From positions 3,720,001-3,784,000 of the forward strand of contig NZ_CP116942.1 of NCBI RefSeq assembly GCF_028532485.1: 64,000 bases of DNA. The letters are read 5' to 3'. The position numbers were made by a program, and so were the translations under genes. Origin of the DNA: Iamia majanohamensis. Its GTDB lineage: Bacteria > Actinomycetota > Acidimicrobiia > Acidimicrobiales > Iamiaceae. The notes beneath the pieces were generated by a model. The model searched no databases. It had not been told where the DNA came from and saw nothing but the letters and a program-made list of their open reading frames with translations. Shown here piece after piece: positions 60,494-64,000 of the stretch (positions are counted from its first letter, which is position 1; the number at the start of each line of letters is the position of its first letter).

Positions 60494-61403
60494 CCAGGAC
60501 GGGCTCGGCCTCCTCGTCGCGGCCGGCGCCCTCCCGGGCCTCGGCCCGGTCCCGGAGGACGGTCCGCGCCGACCAGGCCACGGCGGCCGCCCACAGCAGG
60601 ACGATGCCGAGGTAGATCGCAGCGGAGCCGAGGCCCTCGATGCCGGCCTGGCGGACGAGGGTCCGGGAGTTGGTGAGGACGATGATCCCCCCGACCATGG
60701 AGCCGAGCATCTGGGCCGGGATCACCCGCACCAGGTAGGCCGCGAACGGCGCGGCCAGCACGCCGCCGGCCAGCAGGGCCAGCACGTAGCCGGCGCGGAC
60801 GCCCTCGCCGCCGATGCCGATGAGGAACCCGAGGCTGGCGGCCAGGGCGACGAGGAGCTCGCTGGTGTCGACCGAGCCGATCACCTTCCGGGGCTCGACC
60901 CGGCCCGACACCAGCAGCGTCGGGGTGGCCACCGGGCCCCAGCCACCGCCCCCGCTGGCATCGACGAACCCGGCCAGCAGGCCGAGGGGGGCGAGGAACC
61001 GGGAGCGCAGCGGCGGCGCGCCCTCGACGGTGCGCAGGCGGCCGAGGGTGAAGCGGCCCAGGACGTAGAGGCCGAGGCCGAGGAGGATGGCCGCCATCCA
61101 GGGCGCCGCCACCTCGGTCGAGAGGTTCGACAGGAGGGTGGCGCCGGCGAAGGCGCCGACCGCCCCGGGCACGCCCAGCCGGGCCACGACCCTCCAGTCG
61201 ACGTTGCCGAAGCGCCAGTGGGAGGCGCCCGACACGAGCGTGGTGCCGATCTCCGAGAGGTGCACCGACGCCGAGGCCGCAGCCGGGGCCAGCCCCACCG
61301 CCAGCATCAGCGAGGACGAGGTGACCCCGTAGGCCATCCCCAGGGCACCGTCGACCAGCTGGGCCGCCAAGCCCACCACGGCGAGCACGATCAGTCGTCT
61401 CAC
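60486..61403 (-). CDS. TSUP/TauE-SafE family transporter
   Basis: 305 residues, about eight helices. LVDGALGMAYGVTSSSLMLAVGL and LLAGFVDASGGGGWGPVATPTLL are the TSUP motifs. GTG with a GGGAGGGG site. Distinct from the sulfur-island copy at 31064. CTACC-N5-GGTAG and a TATTCC region lie upstream. Substrate unknown. Confidence 0.87.
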   Translation of the reverse strand: MRRLIVLAVVGLAAQLVDGALGMAYGVTSSSLMLAVGLAPAAASASVHLSEIGTTLVSGASHWRFGNVDWRVVARLGVPGAVGAFAGATLLSNLSTEVAAPWMAAILLGLGLYVLGRFTLGRLRTVEGAPPLRSRFLAPLGLLAGFVDASGGGGWGPVATPTLLVSGRVEPRKVIGSVDTSELLVALAASLGFLIGIGGEGVRAGYVLALLAGGVLAAPFAAYLVRVIPAQMLGSMVGGIIVLTNSRTLVRQAGIEGLGSAAIYLGIVLLWAAAVAWSARTVLRDRAEAREGAGRDEEAEPVLVS

Positions 61404-61436
61404 GACCCCTCCCGGAGCGTCATTGCCGGAGTATTC

Positions 61437-61451
61437 CTACCGGACAGGTAG
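61437..61451. promoter_or_regulatory. inverted repeat CTACC-N5-GGTAG
   Basis: Perfect 5-bp arms, 34 bp upstream of the transporter GTG. AATACTCC lies beside it. Resembles the spacing of Rrf2-type operators; speculative. Confidence 0.35.
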
Positions 61452-61542
61452 AGATTATGGGGATGACGGGCTCGGCGCAAGGGGCGGTCGCGCCCGGGGT
61501 CGAGGACGGGGGCCGCTGACCACCGGGACCGGTCGGGACACC

Positions 61543-61548
61543 TAGCCT
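61543..61548 (+). promoter_or_regulatory. -10 box, leaderless pattern
   Basis: TAGCCT ends 7 nt before the ATG at 61556. Confidence 0.45.
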
Positions 61549-61555
61549 CGGGGCC

Positions 61556-62086
61556 ATGCGCCGCCCGGTCCGCAACGCCTTCCTGCTCGGCCTCGTCGTC
61601 GGCCTGGTGGTCGCGATCGTCCGCGCCCTGCGGGTCGAGGGCTCGGGGCCCGACGCGGTCGGCGCCGGGGCCCCTCCCCTCCCCCGGCCCACCCCTGCAC
61701 CCCAGCCGGTGGAGGACCGGGTCACGCCCACCTCGGTCGCCAGCCCGCCCCCGGAGCCGTCGCCGGCCCCCTCGGGTCCCGCCGGGCCGAGCCCGGCCTC
61801 GTCGCCCACCCCGGACGAGCCGCTGCCCGACGTGGTGGCCCCGGTGGCCGCCGACCCCGTCCCCGACGAGGCCGCCACCGCCGACCCTGCAGCCGGCACC
61901 GAGGCCGCGACCTGGGAGGAGCCGGTCGACGGCGCCTGCCCGGCCGGGTTCCCGGTGAAGGTGAAGGAGAGCAGCGGGATCTACCACGTGCCCGAGGGCG
62001 CCTTCTACGGGCGGACCACGCCCGACCGCTGCTACCCCACCGTCGCCGCGGCCGAGGCCGACGGCTTCCGCCCCTCCAAGCGCTGA
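61556..62086 (+). CDS. membrane-anchored protein with C-terminal YHVP...CY motif
   Basis: 176 residues. One N-terminal membrane helix (AFLLGLVVGLVVAIVRAL), a long Pro/Ala/Ser-rich linker, then a compact C-terminus: GIYHVPEGAFYGRTTPDRCY followed by TVAAAEADGFRPSKR. This last part resembles the short 'sunset'/Ada-like metal-site motif of actinomycete envelope proteins. Function unknown. Convergent with the next gene. Confidence 0.72.
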   Translation: MRRPVRNAFLLGLVVGLVVAIVRALRVEGSGPDAVGAGAPPLPRPTPAPQPVEDRVTPTSVASPPPEPSPAPSGPAGPSPASSPTPDEPLPDVVAPVAADPVPDEAATADPAAGTEAATWEEPVDGACPAGFPVKVKESSGIYHVPEGAFYGRTTPDRCYPTVAAAEADGFRPSKR

Positions 62087-62110
62087 TCCCCGGCCCCGTC
62101 CCGGACGGCG

Positions 62111-63067
62111 CTAGCCGGCCTCGGGGTCGAGGGCCTGGGGCGGCGACGCCGCCTCGGGACCGCCCACCTCGCCGGCGGCGCGCTCGTGGGTGGCGAACCA
62201 GAGCCCGGCCGCCGCGCCCACCAGGGGCACGAGCAGGCCGAGGGGCAGGAGCTCCACGGTGACCAGGTCGACGTCGAGGCCCACGTCGTAGGAGCCGGGC
62301 ACCAGGTCCTCGGCCGGCATCAGGCCCCGGCGGGTGGACTCGCCCACCAGCAGGGCGGCCAGGGCGGCGCCGCCCCACCGCCGGGTCGCGCCGGTCGAGG
62401 CCGCGACGAGCACCAGCGCGCCCACCGCCGGCACCAGGCCCACGACGCCGCCCCGCCCGGCCCAGGTCGAGAGGCCGAGGAGCCCGCCCTGGGGCGAGGT
62501 GTCGAGGACGAGGCCGAAGACGCTCGGCAGGTCCACCTGGCCCTCGGTGGCGTCCACCAGGCGGTACCAGCCCACCCCCACGGTCGCCACCAGCCCGGTG
62601 ACGGCGGCGGCCAGGGCCAGGCCGTCGCCCGTGGCACCCGGCCCGGCGGGGGCCCGGGCCACGCGGGCGGCCAGCACCAGGGCGGAGGTCCCTGCCGCCG
62701 CCAGCACCACCACCAGCCCGGCCACGACCAGCAGGCCGGGACCGGCGTCGGGCTCCAGGGCGAGGGCCGCGGTCGAGGCCAGCCAGGGCAGCGTCAGCAG
62801 CGAGGCCGCGACGGGCCCGGGGCCGACGGCCGGGCGCGCGGCCACGGCGAGGCCGAGGACGGCGACGAGCGCGCACTGCACGGCGACGGCGACGTCGTCG
62901 GTGGCGAGCGACAGGTCGGCGAGCGTCGGCGACGGGATGCCGGGCAGGTCGACGACCGGCACGGTCCAGTGGGCCACCAGCACGCCGATGGCGGCGGCCG
63001 CGGCCGTCAGGCCCAGGGCGCGAGCGGTGACCACCCCGGGGGTGGTGTCCCGCTCGGGGGCGGTCAC
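62111..63067 (-). CDS. polytopic membrane protein
   Basis: 318 residues, eight or so hydrophobic segments, Ala/Val/Leu/Gly-rich. No conserved motif recognised. GTGA overlap with the serA stop links its translation to serA. Possibly a transporter or scaffold. Confidence 0.72.
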   Translation of the reverse strand: MTAPERDTTPGVVTARALGLTAAAAAIGVLVAHWTVPVVDLPGIPSPTLADLSLATDDVAVAVQCALVAVLGLAVAARPAVGPGPVAASLLTLPWLASTAALALEPDAGPGLLVVAGLVVVLAAAGTSALVLAARVARAPAGPGATGDGLALAAAVTGLVATVGVGWYRLVDATEGQVDLPSVFGLVLDTSPQGGLLGLSTWAGRGGVVGLVPAVGALVLVAASTGATRRWGGAALAALLVGESTRRGLMPAEDLVPGSYDVGLDVDLVTVELLPLGLLVPLVGAAAGLWFATHERAAGEVGGPEAASPPQALDPEAG

Positions 63068-64000
63068 ACCCGGTCGACCACCGCCACCGACGCCACCCCG
63101 TCGGATGCCTCGAGGGCGGCCACCACCTCGCCGGGCACGGCCTGGCTGGTGGAGATCACCATGAGGGCGGAGGAGCCCTCGTCGGAGCGGCCCACGTCCA
63201 TGTCGGCGATGTTCACCCCGGCGTCGCCGAGCACGCTGCCGACCCGCCCGATGACCCCGGGCCGGTCGTCGTTGCGGACGATCACCATGTGGGCCGACGG
63301 GGGGACGTCGACGGTGTGGCCGTCGACCAGCACGAGGCGGGGGTCGGCGCGCAGGCCGACGAGGGTGCCCGACACGGTGTGGCCGCCGCCGGCCACGGTG
63401 ACCAGGTTGACCCAGTCCCGGGTGGTGACGGTGGTGGTGTCGCGCACCTCGATGCCGCGCTCGGCGGCCACCTGGGGGGCGTTCACGTAGCTCACCGGCT
63501 CCTCGGTGGTGCCGGCGAAGGCGCCCTTCAGGATCGACAGGGTGAGGATGCGGGTGTCGTAGCCGGCCAGCTCGCCCTGGTACTCGATGTCGAGCACCGG
63601 GGGGACGCCGCCGGAGAGGCCGGCGAAGATGCCGCCCAGCTGCTCGGCCACGCCGAGGAAGGGCCGCACCGTCTCGGACGCCTCGGCCGCGGCGACGTTG
63701 ACCGCGAAGGGCACGAACTCGCCGGCCAGGGCCAGGCGGACCTGCTCGGCGATGGTGTCGCCCGCCTTGTCCTGGGCCTCCCGGGTGCTGGCCCCCAGGT
63801 GGGGGGTGCCGACGAAGCCGGGCAGCCCGAGCAGGGGCGAGTCGGTGGGCGGCTCCTCGGCGTAGACGTCGAGGGCGGCGCCGCCGCAGCGGCCGTCCTC
63901 CAGGGCGGCGGCCAGCGCGGCCTCGTCGATGACGCCGCCGCGGGACACGTTCACGATCCGGATGCCGGGACGGGCCCGGTCGAAGAAGTCCTCGCCGATC
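63064..64000 (-). CDS. serA: D-3-phosphoglycerate dehydrogenase, 5' end outside window
   Basis: Open to the window's end; an internal Met/Val at 63954 is not the start. VNVSRGGVIDEAALAAALEDG is the catalytic-domain motif, GTPHLGASTREAQDKAGDTIAEQVRLAL (in parts) contains the His. The C-terminus has the intervening domain and an ACT-like domain (HMVIVRNDDRPGVIGRVGSVLGDAGVNIADMDVGR in two parts). First step of serine synthesis; often feedback inhibited through ACT. The N-terminal Rossmann half is not visible. Confidence 0.93.
   Translation of the reverse strand, partial: IGEDFFDRARPGIRIVNVSRGGVIDEAALAAALEDGRCGGAALDVYAEEPPTDSPLLGLPGFVGTPHLGASTREAQDKAGDTIAEQVRLALAGEFVPFAVNVAAAEASETVRPFLGVAEQLGGIFAGLSGGVPPVLDIEYQGELAGYDTRILTLSILKGAFAGTTEEPVSYVNAPQVAAERGIEVRDTTTVTTRDWVNLVTVAGGGHTVSGTLVGLRADPRLVLVDGHTVDVPPSAHMVIVRNDDRPGVIGRVGSVLGDAGVNIADMDVGRSDEGSSALMVISTSQAVPGEVVAALEASDGVASVAVVDRV

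Overview
The window is high-GC DNA from an actinomycete-type bacterium. An Acidimicrobiia-like lineage is my best guess, because it combines an F420-type oxidoreductase, a mycothiol-ligase-like gene, a Tad pilus locus with a LysM/BTAD protein, a cimA-ilvE-leuB block, and many genes whose start codon lies 6-8 nt after a TANNNT -10 box, as expected for leaderless mRNAs. The taxonomy is inference.

Region 1 (1-12.1 kb) is an acyl-CoA catabolic cluster: three acyl-CoA dehydrogenases, an esterase, a PaaI thioesterase, a thiolase-fold protein with an OB-fold partner, an SDR dehydrogenase, a MaoC hydratase, an F420-type LLM oxidoreductase, two TetR regulators and a lone cyclic-nucleotide-binding protein. 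The thiolase-fold protein has Ser where the catalytic Cys is expected, which suggests Ltp2-type retro-aldol cleavage. A 38-codon microgene is stitched between two of these genes by stop/start overlaps. Four intergenic regions share a GACA-N12-TGTC-like element.

Region 2 (12.1-24 kb) is a Tad/Flp pilus locus on the minus strand: secreted protein, SAF/CpaB-like protein, CpaE-like protein, TadA ATPase, TadB, TadC, Flp pilin, three TadE/TadG-like pseudopilins, and a 990-residue LysM-membrane-BTAD protein. Most genes overlap by ATGA/GTGA. An ECF sigma factor with a putative membrane partner and a lipoprotein gene lie upstream.

Region 3 (24-29.1 kb) looks like the remnant of a mobile element: sigma-like protein, winged-helix-like protein, MobF relaxase-helicase and an excisionase-like HTH. 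No integrase, coupling protein or secretion genes are visible.

Region 4 (29.2-40.2 kb) is a sulfide/persulfide island: two metallo-beta-lactamase/rhodanese proteins, rhodaneses, a TSUP exporter, a sulfide:quinone reductase-like flavoprotein, DUF2892 and DUF202 membrane proteins, a GntR/UTRA regulator and an MshC-like ligase. A repeated element, best copy GAATGTCCGAACATTC, sits at four promoters and suggests one GntR-controlled regulon including a thiol-making enzyme.

Region 5 (40.4-64 kb) looks like core genome: tRNA-Glu, tRNA-Gln, gltX, greA, branched-chain amino-acid genes (cimA, ilvE, leuB, leuC, leuD with an IclR regulator), serA, and assorted hydrolases and membrane proteins. The leuB leader carries a short Val/Ile-containing peptide followed by a terminator hairpin, a probable attenuator. 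Several intergenic palindromes occur here, including two related copies of a 50-bp hairpin.
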